Source of the DNA: Vicia villosa | Lineage: Eukaryota; Streptophyta; Magnoliopsida; Fabales; Fabaceae | Assembly: GCF_029867415.1 (NCBI RefSeq) | Contig: NW_026705179.1 | Coordinates: 620,001 to 684,000 of the forward strand | Direction: 5' to 3' | DNA length: 64,000 bases | In this document: positions 23,251-35,188 of the stretch, piece after piece | Layout of the letters: each line of letters opens with the position of its first letter | Numbering within the stretch: position 1 is the stretch's first letter | Notes under the pieces: model-generated | What the model was told of the DNA's origin: nothing | Databases searched by the model: none | What the model saw: only the letters and a program-made list of their open reading frames with translations | Translations under genes and position numbers: made by a program

Positions 23251-24770
23251 CTATGCTCAACTTATCTTTTTGTTTGTCCTCAAATAAAATCAATACGAAG
23301 GACTCTGAAAAATTCAAAATGTATAGTTCATGTGAGGTTTCAAAACTTTAGATAAGAACTTTCTTAAAAAAATGTCAAAGTATGACATAATTTTCTTAAA
23401 ATGCAAATTCATAATCAACATTATAAATTATAACATGAAGACGAAAAACCTTGTTTACCCAAAGTATGATTTTAATACATGTTTAGACAAACAATCAATT
23501 ATTCATCAGGATTACAATCTTACTAAGTATCATGCAAATGGTTAATGTTTTCCTCATTATCAAATAATGTATCAATTATAGAAACATTTTTCAGTTCCTT
23601 TAAAAAATATCACAAGATACATAATCTCTCATGGATCATTAAGGTTGCATCGGTATATTTGTAAATAAATAATGACAATTCATACTCTATCTTGCGAACA
23701 AGAATCTATGCTCAATCAAAAAATAAAAAAACAAATTACGAAAAAAATCAAAATGCAACAACCCTCTTTTGACTTGATTTGACCATGACTTACTTAATTT
23801 TTCATGAAATTAAGCAAATGAATAATGAACATTCATCTACTCGATCTCACGAACAAGCATTTATGCTCAAAATCATAAAATAAACAGCAAAATTTATGAA
23901 AAAAAAATGAAAATTAATTCACATTTAATCACTTTTGCTCATAGAGGTTCGATAACACTTTAAACTCTTGATTTTGAATCAATGGAGTTTCCATACAAAA
24001 TGGTGATGATTTAGTTACTACTTAAGTGTAGCAAGAATAATAATGCAAAGAAAATCAAATAAAAAGTAAAAATTAAGAGCCTACCTAAATAAAGAAAAAT
24101 AAAAAGTGACTTGAAAATTGGAGAGAAATTTGTGCAATGTTTTTGCTTGTTCTTGTGAGTGATTTTTAGTGAGATTTGTGAATGAGAACGACTTTATGTA
24201 TATGCTCTAAAAATGGTAGTTTAGAAATTAATAAAAAGGAGGTGAGAAAGGTGTGAGTCCATTCTATAAGTTTATTTAATTAAATAGTGAATAATGATGC
24301 AATAAATCCATGAAATAATGGTGTAATAAATGAAAGATATTTTAGGTCTTCTAGAAACATCGATTTTTTCTTTTGTTTTATGATGCATGAAAATGATTAA
24401 TAAAATTCAAAATGGATATTATGATGTTAAATCAAATGATCGTGAATTTATTATTATTTCTTAAAAAGTATAATAAAAAATGCAAATTTAGTCAAATTCT
24501 CCAACTTGTGAAATGGCGACTCCCCTTTGACTTTTATTTTGATGTATGATATGATTAATGAATATTCCTAATAGAATAATATGATGATTTAAATGACTTT
24601 TCAACAATGATCAATGATGCATGAATATTTAGTCAATTTTCACAATACATGAATGTTGACTTTGGTTGACTTTATTCGAGGATGGAAATGCATATGGCTT
24701 AAAATTCAAAACTCAACTATATGATAAATACCAGATGAATTAAAAAAATTCGGGTAAAATTGGGGTATGA
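23251..24770. other. Non-coding retroelement debris
   Basis: No ORF is supported. The first part may be Athila 3' UTR. The last part (about 24440-24770) resembles the outer part of an old Ogre-like LTR, since GTAAAATTGGGGTATGAAAG echoes the start consensus seen in the three Ogre-like elements. Both are low-confidence inferences. Confidence 0.3.
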
Positions 24771-25165
24771 AAGCATCGCAGGAAGATTCACCAGAGACGT
24801 AGAAACTAATTCCGCCCGCAAAAGATACACTTGCGAAATGCTATCCATTGAAGGCTCCCCCACTAGTTATGATTTGGGCGAGATGGAAGCCTCAAAATCT
24901 GATAATGACTTTTCTTATAAGGACACACTTTTCATATAATAATCAAAGTTTACTTTCACTAATAAGGTGTCACACATTCTCATTAGAATACATTTTCACA
25001 AGTCAGACACATCGCAACGAATATTTATAAAACATTTAAAACCACACTTCATAGTCTCAAATATGACTAACTTCAAATAAAATAAAATATTACTTTCATA
25101 AAAATTTAACAATAAGCTTAATTAAGGAAATAACGATATCATCCCTAGTGTTACACTATCAGCGC
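24771..25165 (-). repeat. Tekay-like LTR fragment, left of Ogre-like insertion
   Basis: CATCCCTAGTGTTACACTATCAG near 25139 parallels the solo LTR at 20602. The same LTR seems to continue after the insertion (39109-39640), where the CAAATAGGGGGTGAGAATAC motif parallels 20720-20760. The Ogre-like element therefore landed in this LTR. Confidence 0.5.
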
Positions 25166-28100
25166 TGTCGCACGCTCGCGAAAAATGAACAGAGTCGCCA
25201 CCAATATATTTATCCCATAGGGGAAAGGAATATCAGGAAACCTAAGATGAATAAGAACGAGGTCTTTCGACCAGAGATAAGGTACGGGAGTCGGTTACAC
25301 GAGGGGAAGGTGCTAGCACCCCTCACGCCCATCGTACTCGATGGTATCCACCTATGTTTGTTGCTATCTAAAGGGTGTATAAATCTAAAGCTTAATTACT
25401 AAGGGAATGCATGCAAATGAATGAAAAGAAACACGGGGAAAATAAGGTTTATAAATAGTTGTGCTCGCTTAGGCCCCGCGACCTAATGCCTACGTATCCT
25501 TTTCAGGAATCAGAGCGCCGTAGTTCGGCTCTTTAGTTTTTGTTTGTTTTTGTGTTTTTTAGTGGACGAAGTTACATTCGCACTCCGCTGCTCGACCTCT
25601 GGAGTCTTAAGCTGGGAATGGAGCGGAAATAACGTGTCCGATTAAAGAATGCCTCGGAGGCGAGATGAAGAAGAGATTTTGAACGTTTCGAGTGGGACCC
25701 TAAAGCAAGGGAGACTCGAGTTGTTCTTTGGTTTGTGTTTTTTAGAAGTTGGGAACTTACGCCTGAATGGAACCCTAAAGCAAGGGAGATCCAAGCACTC
25801 GAACGTTCCCTAAAGCAAGGGACGTTCAAGCTTCCATTCCCTTTTTAAGAATTTTCACTTTTTTTATTAGTGTTTTAAGTATTTTCTTTGTATTTTTTGA
25901 AGGGGATTTTATTCAAGTATTTGTTAGATGTTTTAAAGTTGAAAAGGAAAAGAAACTAGCCTAAGTGAAAACTAGCCTAATATGAAATGGGATTTCTACC
26001 TAATGTTATCATGGTTTCTACCTAAAAGGTTAGGAATAAAAGAAACATGAAGATTAAAGTCACAATTAGAAGTCAATAGTGAGTAACACAATGGTACAAA
26101 AATTGGCATGCAAGCATATAGTAACAAGTCAAAAATATAGTACAAAATGAACCAAAAATACTACTATTTTTTATATTGATTTTTATGAAAGAAAATGAAT
26201 TATAAGTCAAGTAAAAAGACTAAAAAACAAATAGCCTAAAACTACTATTTTATGATTATTTTCTATGTCTAAAATTGTGTATCAAAGTCTAAAAGTGATA
26301 AGAAAAGTCAGCATTTTTATTACTAAAAAAGATAACAAAAATCTAATTAAAAGCCTAAATTTGTTAATTAATTAAGAGGAACCAGGGGGGTGCTAAGTTG
26401 AGTTAAGGATGGTGAATAGCAAACAGGGCGTAGGGCCCAGAATTGAGCCTAGGGGCGTTTTTCTCGTTGTGCAGATTTTTATGCCAAAAATAGCGATGGG
26501 CCAAACAGGGGGTGAGGTTAGCATTGTCAAGCCCAGCTTGTTTATTTTCTTTGTCATTGATCCATGGTTATTGTCATTCAGATTTTATCATTCTTCTCTA
26601 ATCGAACCAAATCAATTCTACTTAAAGACTTAAGGTTTAATTAAAAAAACAACCAAATTAAATGTACTAATTAACCGGTTAACTCAATAATTACCGATTA
26701 AAATCAAATTTTAATTAATCAAATATGTAATTAATAAAGAAAAAGAAAAGAGGGGAATAGGGTAAAGTGATTGTGTCGTTTCAGATTCTTTCGTTCACTC
26801 ACTCTCGTTCTCACCTCTCTCAGACTCAAACAACTTCGCCGGAAATCGCCTCCCGGCGGCGACCACGGCGGAGACGCCTTGAAACACCACAAACCTAGCA
26901 TAGCCTTGTTCATCTCCTTCGGCTAATTTTGAATCCGCCCTCATTTTCCCTCAATTTCCACTCGTTTCATCCTGAATCTAAAACCCTAAGTTAAACTGAA
27001 AGCTCAATCAAACGGCAATGGAGGCGAATCGAAGAGCGAAACCATGGGGGAAATGCTCACAGGGCCTTTGCTTTACATAATTACACAAGAGCAAGCGACG
27101 AAATGAAGAATGCAGACTCAGAGAGCTTACCTGAGGTGCTCGTTGAAGATGACTGTTGAAGAAAACCGGTGGAGATAATAAGAACCTCGGATGCGCAACG
27201 AATGAAGAGGTCAACGATTCAGGTAGGCTTCTTTGCGAATCTTGCGCCTTCGATCGTTTCTGTTTCGTCTTACTTCTTCTTTTTCTTCTGTGTTTCGTTG
27301 TTGTTGTGATGTGAGATTGAGCGCCGCGGTTATTGAATATGAAGCTGATACGAAAGCTTATTGCTTGCAGAGTTCGTGATTGAAGCTTGAGATGATTGTT
27401 GTTGAAGATTGCTGATGATTGAAGGAGGGAAGGAGGCTTGGATTGTGTGATTGATGAAGATTGGTTCTGGGAGAAGCGGAGCAGAGAAGGTGAAGAAGAT
27501 TGTGGTGAAGATGCAGAGAGGTTGAGAGTGATGGATGATGAAGAATGATGAATGAGGTGGAGTTCAGAGATGGAGAGTGATGAAAATGGTGGAGGAGCCT
27601 GAACAGAGTGGTGGCTGAAGATTATATAGAGGTTGGTTCTACTCTGTTTCTTCTCTGAATTTCTGTTACCATTTGTTACCATTCAGTTAAGTGGTTAGAG
27701 TTTTGTAACTGTTTTTGAAGGTTAGTTCTGATTTCTGTTAGGAAGTTGGTTAGAAGCTGTTAGGTTTGTTATGTTCTGTTAGGCTTTGTAACTGAATCGG
27801 TTAGACAGTTAGAGGTGGTTATATGTTTGTAACTGAATTGGTTAAATCAGTTAGGGAATTCTGTTAAAGTTATGAAATAGTGAATGTTTTGTATGGGGGT
27901 TCTGAATATATGTATGTATTGCAGGGGCTAACTATGATGACTTGAATGATGAAGACAGCATTTCGCACTTTTGTTTTCTCTCTTTTTCAAACTGTCTTTG
28001 AATTGATATGGGATGGTGATGTTATGGTTGAATGGTAACATAGTGATGGTTCTGTGTATGTATATGAATAGATGGATGATGTGAGATGGCTGCTTATATG

Positions 28101-29078
28101 CGGGGTTAATATACAGTTAGGTGTTTGAATGCTGTTAGGACAATTGCGGATTATGTTAGGGCTGAATGAGGGATTGTTTATGTGGTATCTTTCTGGTTTT
28201 GCAGGGCTGTTTGGTATGGTTATTTAGAAGTTTTGGTTTTGTTATATAGCTTGAATTTGAATGAATGATGATTAGTAAGAAGTGATGAGTTGAATTTGAA
28301 TATATGACTTGATAATATAATCTCCTTGGATTGATATGCACTTGATTATGCAGGTTGGTTTGATGTGATGGAGAAGAAGAGGAGACCGAAATATGAGCTG
28401 GAAAATCGGAACAGGGAACAAGCCTTCAAGATTCCATTGGACTTTGGCCAAAGAAATATTATTATTTGTAATGCCTTTTTTCTGTAATGGATTTGATGAT
28501 GTACATAATTAGGGATTGAATGTAGACATTTAATTTGACATAAAGACTTTTAATTTGAGATTGAATATGAGTTTGTATCCCTTTGAATAAAAAGTGAAAT
28601 TCTTCTTTTGTTGGAATCGGATGAGCTTCCAAACATCCACGCTTGAACTTGAGATAAGATCAACCCCTTATGTAGGCTAGTCCAATAACTCATAATGAAA
28701 GGGACCACCTAAATGAATCCATTCATGTAGTAGAATAAATCCACTCAAACCAATGGTTTACAACATAAGCGAACAATCCAAATGACTCAACGCTCTAAAC
28801 CAAACTTATGAGGCCAATGTCAAAGTCATATGATCAAGTGTTCTTTGAGAGGCTGAATTAATTATCATCTTCTGATCAAATGCCAAGCTTCTTTTCTTGA
28901 ATGAATAAGCTCATGCCAAAACTTTGTGAGCTCCAGTTAGTTCACCAATCGATCCCTGATCCCATGTGTTTTGGATTATGAATGCAATGATGTGTTAGAT
29001 GACCTAAAATGCAAAAAAATGAATGAGATATGTAAGCCAATTAAGAATAATTAGATGGGCAAATTTTGGGGTGCAACA
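25166..29078 (-). repeat. 3' LTR of the gag-only Ogre-like element
   Basis: On the minus strand it runs from TGTTGCACCCCAAAATTTGC to GCGTGCGACA. It is essentially identical to the other LTR at 35191-39103 with a fixed offset of 10025. It holds a TATA box (27620-27631). Confidence 0.95.
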
Positions 29079-29100
29079 GCTGCCCCTATTTAATCATCTT
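29079..29100 (-). other. Polypurine tract
   Basis: Minus-strand AAATAGGGGCAGC directly before the 3' LTR primes plus-strand DNA. The other two Ogre-like elements have GAATAGGGGCAAC and AAATAGAGGCAGT at the same place. Confidence 0.8.
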
Positions 29101-29235
29101 AAACCTGAGAGTGAGATTGGCGTCAGCCTTTCGAACATTCAAGGTTGAAGAAGATTAAATACCAAGAGAACCTGGAAATTTGCACGATGAGAGATAAGAT
29201 CCACTGGGGAAGAAATGGTGTCAACTCCACTGAGG

Positions 29236-30540
29236 AAAAGTGTATCAATTCTGGATTGAACAAATTGACTCTGGGTTAGAAATGAAATAGAACTCAACTC
29301 TGGGTTGAAGAGGAATAGTGGGTCAACTCTGGGTTGGACAAGAGGTAAACATCAACTCTGGGTTGAGAACGGAAAGGGGAAATCAGTATTAATAGGACAA
29401 GATATAGGCATCAACTCTGGGTTGAGAGAGAAAGCAAGAATATCAACTCTGGGTTGAAAACAAGAGATAGACATCAACTCTGGGTCGAGAGAAAATAATT
29501 CAACTCCGGGTTGAAAGGAGAAGGATGAACAATCAGAAATAACCGTCAACTCTGGGTTGAGTGGGAAAGAGAAATCAATTCTGGATTGAATAAAAGATAA
29601 CCGTCAACTCTGGGTTGAGTCGAAAAAAGGATAAAGGATAACCATCAACTCTGGGTTGAGTGGGAAAAGACAAGAGATAACCGTCAACTCTGGGTTGAGT
29701 GGGAAAGAAAGACAAGGATCAACTCTGGGTTGAATAAAAGATAACCGTCAACTCTGGGTTGAGTGGGAAAGAAAGACAAGGATCAACTCTGGGTTGAATA
29801 AAAGATAACCGTCAACTCTGGGTTGAGTGGGAAAGAAAGACAAGGATCAACTCTGGGTTGAATAAAAGATAACCGTCAACTCTGGGTGGAGTGGGAAAGA
29901 AAGACAAGGATCAACTCTGGGTTGAATAAAAGATAACCGTCAACTCTGGGTTGAGTGGGAAAGAAAGACAAGGATCAACTCTGGGTTGAATAAAAGATAA
30001 CCGTCAACTCTGGGTGAGTGGGAAAAGACAAAAGATAACCGTCAACTCTGGGTTGAGAGGGAGAAAAGTAATCAATAAAGGATGACCGTCAACTCTAGGT
30101 TGAGTGGGAAAGGAAACAAGATGGCCGTCAACTCTGGGTTGAGTGGGAAAGGAGGAAAGATAACCGTCAACTCTGGGTTGAGTGGGAAAAAGAAAAGATG
30201 ACCGTCAACTCTGGGTTGAGTGGGAAAGGAAACAAGATGGCCGTCAACTCTGGGTTGAGTGGGAAAGGAGGAAAGATAACCGTCAACTCTGGGTTGAGTG
30301 GGAAAAAGAAAAGATGACCGTCAACTCTGGGTTGAGTGGGAAAGGACAAAAGCTAACCGTCAACTCTGGGTTGAGTGAAAAAGGATAAAAGATGACCGTC
30401 AACTCTGGGTTGAATAAAAGATGTCCGTCAACTCTGGATTGAGTGGGAAGAGATAATTAACTCGGGATTAAAAGATGAAAGGAGAAATCAACTCTGGGTT
30501 GAACACAAAATATCAACTCTGGGTTGAAAGAAAGTTGAAC
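29236..30540 (-). repeat. Hairpin tandem array in 3' UTR
   Basis: About 40 copies of the 15-nt core TCAACTCTGGGTTGA are separated by A/G-rich spacers (AAAGATAACCG, GTGGGAAAGAAAG). They form higher-order units: a ~64-bp two-core unit repeated about five times at 29670-30010, and a longer three-core unit repeated at 30110-30350. Each core is a perfect inverted repeat, stem TCAAC/GTTGA with a 5-nt loop. Tandem arrays in this position are known for Ogre-type elements. Frames through it are artefacts. Confidence 0.93.
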
Positions 30541-32554
30541 ATGATTGACTTTGGGAGATGACACCACAATGGTAACTCCAGGTGGATTATTAATTTGAAT
30601 ACTTTGTAGGGACCTCATTTGATGAATAACTTGGCTTATGCTTCACATGCAAATGTTTGATTTATTTTATGCACTTCTGGAGATGCAATGAATTCTATAT
30701 GCAGTGTACTGATTGATTTGTCAGGGTTTCTGCTTTGATGTGGAATAGGTTAGGTGGAGTTTTGAAAGTCTGCTTGAGAATCTATGTGGGGTGGATGCCC
30801 CTGCTTTATTGATGATTGTATCATTGAGGGAGATATGCCAATGAGAATGCAATGATATGCATGATGCATGTATGATGATGAATGGAATGATTGCTTCCAG
30901 GATATAAGGAGTGGATGGAGAATGCCTTTATGGAAAGGTCATAGCTTGAAGTACAGGACTCCTGAGGGTGAGGTGTTTGGCTTGACTCCTCGACACATAT
31001 CTGACACTTGCTTGAAGATGAAGAAACGACTTGTTTCTATCTTGCCCCAGCTTGCGTGATCTTTTGAGATAGAACTTTTGATAGTGCTTGAATGATGGAG
31101 ATTGCAATGGTCTGCCCCAGTGTTGATCATGGAGTGAGTGCCCCAGAACTATTCCACCAAATGGATGCTTCAGATATTTGCTTTGCAGATGACCAACCTT
31201 TGCCTTTGTAAGATTACTCGATGGAGTTTCAATGTTGAACTTTCCTTGGTATCAAGTACTTGCTTTCATATTGGAGACAATTCTGTTTTGGAAGAGATAA
31301 TGAGAAATGCAATGCACATGTTACTCTCAAAGAAAAGTTTTTATTTGTCAAAATGTTGTATTGATACTAACACAAATGAGAAGCAACATTAGGAGTCAGT
31401 TTGACATGATTTCACAGTTTGTATACTTTTGGAACGAACCCTGCTTCAATTAGGACTTTTGAGGGTTGTAACGTGGCCGGGTTCACGGTTTGAGAAACAA
31501 AGGATAAAGGCTCAAGTTCTACTTAACCCACCCCTTCTTCGTGATGTTCTCCAGTCCTATGTTCAGTCAGTTCGACACGAGTATTCGCCTTTCAGGAAGG
31601 ATTGTGATGGATGAGGATCCTTTATGGCTTTGATGAAGGTGGCAGCCACCCTTTGGTGTTTCCAATGATGGTCACAACAACTTGTCCCTTGGAGGATTTT
31701 TCCTTTACTTCGCCTTTTGCTATCCCTAACTTTTGCCTGGACAAAAAGTTTCTTTTGAATTTGGTTTTCGTTGTCCAGCGGGATATGCCCTAATTTTTGC
31801 CTAAGTCAATTGCTTCAAATCTTTTCTTTTTCTTTTGACTTAGCGGGCTATTGTTTCTTTCTCTTTTTTTTATCATGATTCATAACTTTCTTTTCATTCT
31901 CTTTTTTTGTCTCGTTCGGGAACAAGTTGTATGACTTTGGTGATTGACTTGATGAAAAGGTTGTGACTGCCTTCTTCTTAGTGAATGGGAGACATCCATT
32001 GTGGATTGTGCTCTTCTTTTTTTGTTGTGAGATCTGAGATATGATTGATCCTCTGATGGAATACCTGAAAGTTGAGCACTCGGTCGCACTAACTGAAGAC
32101 TACCCTGCCCCTGGTTAAGATTGAGGGTTTTGTATTTTTTGAAAAGAAACTACTACTCCTTAGGCTCAAAGGGGTTGACGAAGGTTTTACTCCCTTATAA
32201 CTCCGGTGTTTAGGAATCGAAACAATGCCTGTACATCGTCAGCAGGATCTTTGTTCCAAAAGCATACAGTTAGTAGTTCATGTGTTTTTGATTTTCATCA
32301 TTCTCCCTTTTTTTTAGTTGCTTAAGACAAATGAGTGAAGTATCAATGAACATAATGACAAAGGTGAAATGATTTGAGAAAAACATGTATATTACATTAT
32401 TTTTATTTATTCAAACAGAATGAGTTTCTTACAATGAGAAGTACTTGATAACAACAAAAGTAATACAATTGAAAATACTAAAGAAATCTATACAATGGCA
32501 AGTTTGGCCTTATTCTAATGCAAACGAAATGTTTTCTGACAAACATGAAAGTCT
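30541..32554 (-). other. Non-coding region between gag and repeat array
   Basis: Two kilobases where an autonomous element would carry protease and pol. I checked both strands for YxDD, D-x-G, HHCC and DDE motifs and saw none. Short frames lack family resemblance. Confidence 0.6.
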
Positions 32555-34192
32555 TCATGTTCCACTGGTGGAAGCTCCATTGTGAGGTGGCATGGGATTG
32601 TTGACCACATTAGGTGCCGCAGGTGTGAATGTAATCTCCTTTGCATCAAGCAGATCCTGAACCTTGTCTTTGAGAACTCTGCACTCTTCAGTGGTGTGAC
32701 CAGATCCTCCAGAGTGGAATTCACACTTGGCATTAATCTTGTAATTTGGAGGGAGAGGATCAGGAGGAGGCCTTGCTTCAGCTAATTGAATCAGTTTTTG
32801 ATCAAGCAAGGCAGCGAGAAGTTGGCTATAGGTCATTGGTACACGATCATACACCCTTTTAGGCCTATTCTGCCTCTGTTGACTTTGTCTCTGCTGATAA
32901 CCTTGTTGTTGGAAACCTTGTTGTTGTTGTTGGACATATTGTTGATAAGGGACCCAAGGTTGTTGACCAACAGGTGCCACATAAGCTTGAGGGGCGGTGG
33001 CGGCCACTTGATAGCAAGGAGCTTGATCTTGAGCATAGGTGGCACTGGTCTCGCCTTCTTTCTTCTTGACAAAGTTACCCTGAGGTTTCTTGTACCCATA
33101 TTGGTTTGCAGCAGCAGCATTGGCGGGATTCTGGATCTTACCAATTTTCAAACCATTCTCAATTCTTTCACCAATCCTGACTAGATCGGAGAAACCAGAA
33201 GAAACACTACCAACCATTCTCTCATAGTAATGTCCTTGAAGAGTGTTCATGAACATATCAACCAGCTCGGATTCAGAAAGTGGTGGATTAACTTGAGCAG
33301 CCATTTCTCTCCACCTTTGGGCATATTCTTTGAATGTCTCATTGGTCTTTTGTGCTTGATTCTGAAGTTGCAACCTAGTCGGTGCCATGTCGATGTTGTA
33401 TTGGTATTGCTTGAGAAAGGCATCATACAAATCCTTCCAAGATCGGATCCTATTACGCTCCAGATTCATATACCAGTTCAGAGATGCCCCAGATAAGCTA
33501 TCTTGAAAGCAATGGATGAGCAATGGTTCATTGTGAATGTGAGAAGCCATCTTACGACAGTACATGATAATGTGGCTCTTCGGACAGCTTAAACCCTTGT
33601 ACTTCTGAAAGTCGGGAGTCTTGAACTTGGGAGGAACAACCAGATTAGGAACCAAGCACATTTCTTCAGCGTTCATCCCATAGGCACTAAAACCTTCGAT
33701 AGCTCGGATCCTTTCCTCAAGAATCTTATACTTCTCAGCAGATCTCTCAACAGGTTGAGCTCTTTCAGCAGTTGGTATTGGATGCATTTCTGGATTAGCA
33801 AACTGAGGACCACAAAAAGCAGGATGAGGAACTTCTGAATGAGGAGGTGGAGTAGGAAATGGGAAAACAGGCCCATTCATAGTTGGCACTCCAGAGGTTA
33901 AGGGCATGGACCCTCCTTGGTTTGAAGCTCCAAGAGTATCAGCAGTCATGAAGCTAAATGGCATCCCAAGAGTAGCATTAGTCCTTGGTTGGAACTCAGG
34001 TGGATTAGTAGAAGGTGGAATGACATCAGGTTGACTAGCAGCAGCTTGATTAGCATCAACAGGAATCTCTTGTGCAACAGGAATCCTTTCATTCCTCAAA
34101 GCTTGGAGGGCTTCCAAAATAGCATCAACCTTGCCCTTCATTTGGTCCATCTCTTCTCTAATGGAAGCTTGATCTTGTTCATAGTTCTCCAT
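32555..34192 (-). CDS. gag: Gag polyprotein of Ogre-like element
   Basis: 545 codons from ATG at 34192 (MENYEQDQASIREEMDQMKG) to TGA. The frame stays open upstream to 34351, but the ATG at 34192 gives the coiled-coil start typical of this group and follows a splice-acceptor-like site. Order: coiled coil (about 1-45), Pro/Ser/Thr-rich linker (50-160), gag core (CFQDSLSGASLNWYMNLE, FLKQYQYN, FKEYAQRWREMAAQVNPPL, ELVDMFMNTLQGHY), Q-rich stretch (QQYVQQQQQGFQQQGYQQRQ), and a zinc-knuckle-like C-X2-H-X5-H-X4-C (CEFHSGGSGHTTEEC) near the C-terminus. It should form the particle that packages the RNA. The frame is intact and has no protease after it. Element 2's gag is a clear homologue. Confidence 0.93.
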   Translation of the reverse strand: MENYEQDQASIREEMDQMKGKVDAILEALQALRNERIPVAQEIPVDANQAAASQPDVIPPSTNPPEFQPRTNATLGMPFSFMTADTLGASNQGGSMPLTSGVPTMNGPVFPFPTPPPHSEVPHPAFCGPQFANPEMHPIPTAERAQPVERSAEKYKILEERIRAIEGFSAYGMNAEEMCLVPNLVVPPKFKTPDFQKYKGLSCPKSHIIMYCRKMASHIHNEPLLIHCFQDSLSGASLNWYMNLERNRIRSWKDLYDAFLKQYQYNIDMAPTRLQLQNQAQKTNETFKEYAQRWREMAAQVNPPLSESELVDMFMNTLQGHYYERMVGSVSSGFSDLVRIGERIENGLKIGKIQNPANAAAANQYGYKKPQGNFVKKKEGETSATYAQDQAPCYQVAATAPQAYVAPVGQQPWVPYQQYVQQQQQGFQQQGYQQRQSQQRQNRPKRVYDRVPMTYSQLLAALLDQKLIQLAEARPPPDPLPPNYKINAKCEFHSGGSGHTTEECRVLKDKVQDLLDAKEITFTPAAPNVVNNPMPPHNGASTSGT

Positions 34193-34247
34193 GATTCTTC
34201 TTCTGTGAGCTCTTGTCAGATATCGGTGTGGAGGAATCGTCTTGACT

Positions 34248-34270
34248 GATCTGATGGAGAGAAAGAGGTA
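34248..34270 (-). promoter_or_regulatory. Splice-acceptor-like site before gag
   Basis: On the minus strand a pyrimidine-rich run (CTTACCTCTTTCTCTCCATC) ends in CAG (AG at 34252-34251), about 60 nt before the gag ATG. It could pair with the donor-like CAG|GTAAG in the LTR. Not proven. Confidence 0.4.
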
Positions 34271-34375
34271 AGAGTCTTGGTAACCATGAATGCATATGCA
34301 TGAATGCAAAGATGTTAATGAAGATGCAAATGTATTGGGATCAAGGATCAAGGCTTCTTGGACAACAACTTCTCA

Positions 34376-34640
34376 TGGCCAATAAGATATGGTCGACCCT
34401 CCAGATTCAGAGGTTCGACGTTGCTCTCTGGATAAATAGCTTGTGCATAAGTCAAAGATGGTCGAACCCTCCAGATTCAGGGGTTCGACGTTGATTCTGA
34501 TGGATAACTGATGTAGAACTTCTGTATAAGTCAAATGAGGTCGAATCCTTCAGATTCAGAGGTTCGACGTTGATTTTGATAGATAACTGATGTAGAACTT
34601 CTGTATAAGTCAAATGTCCCAGGATCAAAGGTTCGACGTC
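34376..34640 (-). repeat. ~80-bp leader repeats with 8-9-bp hairpins
   Basis: Three full copies and one partial copy of a unit carry GTCGAACCC ... GGGTTCGAC around the loop TCCAGATTCA (near 34392, 34461, 34540 and 34625). The second copy pairs perfectly over 9 bp. They lie between PBS and gag. Confidence 0.75.
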
Positions 34641-35170
34641 TTTTATTGAATAGCAGAAATCCGGGTATGATGGAGGTCAAGTTTCCTGTCCCACCCCAAT
34701 CTCACGGGTATGTAGTCTAGACACGGACAAGTGGTCCCTAATGGTCACTAGGGTCTACAGTTCCCATGGGGTACAAAGTGTTTGAGGCAGCAAGGGTGCC
34801 AGACACAGTGTTCCATGAAAGAACCTCGCCCAGTTGTGGTACCCCATGTTGAACTCGATCGTAGCAAGGGCCACGGGAGTCAACATGAGCATCCACGCTA
34901 ATCCTATGTGTCACTGGCTTGGGTAGTGGGCCTTTTACCTCATACAAACCCCCCACCTGCAAAACAGAACAGAAGACCCCAGGGAACACAAAATATAATC
35001 CATATGCATGATGTGCAAACAGAGATAAACATGATATGCAGGCAAAGAATAAGCATGCAAACATATATACAAGGTATAGACATAAAACAAGTAAACACCC
35101 AGTAAATAAACAAACAAACGCAGGCTAGGATCGACTCGCTAAGAATGGACCCGCAATAGGTCTAGCAACG

Positions 35171-35188
35171 TCCCCAGCAGAGTCGCCA
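35171..35188 (-). other. Primer-binding site, tRNA-Arg type
   Basis: Minus-strand TGGCGACTCTGCTGGGGA starts two bases after the 5' LTR. The same 18 nt occurs in element 2 (51608-51625). It is the PBS known from Ogre elements, complementary to the 3' end of a tRNA-Arg. Confidence 0.88.

Noticed and set aside
25572..25829. 85-aa minus-strand frame present in both LTRs (also 35597-35854)
   Set aside because: Identity between copies is expected from LTR duplication. No domain, start context or promoter supports it.
27008..27682. 224-aa Ser-rich frame in both LTRs of the gag-only element (also 37033-37707)
   Set aside because: Its ATG lies upstream of the TATA box and the frame crosses the presumed start site and the donor-like site. 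The composition is the C/T-rich leader translated. Conservation between the LTRs only reflects their youth.
30182..30388. Repeated WVEWERK-type frames in the 3' UTR array
   Set aside because: By-product of the tandem hairpin repeat; frames exist on both strands.
29236..30540. CRISPR-like array
   Set aside because: Regular cores with variable spacers look superficially similar, but the spacers are themselves repeated and low complexity, the DNA is a plant retrotransposon 3' UTR, and there are no cas genes.
31611..32100. Possible pol remnants in the gag-only element
   Set aside because: I looked for RT, RNase H and integrase motifs on the sense strand between gag and the repeat array and saw none; short frames do not match.
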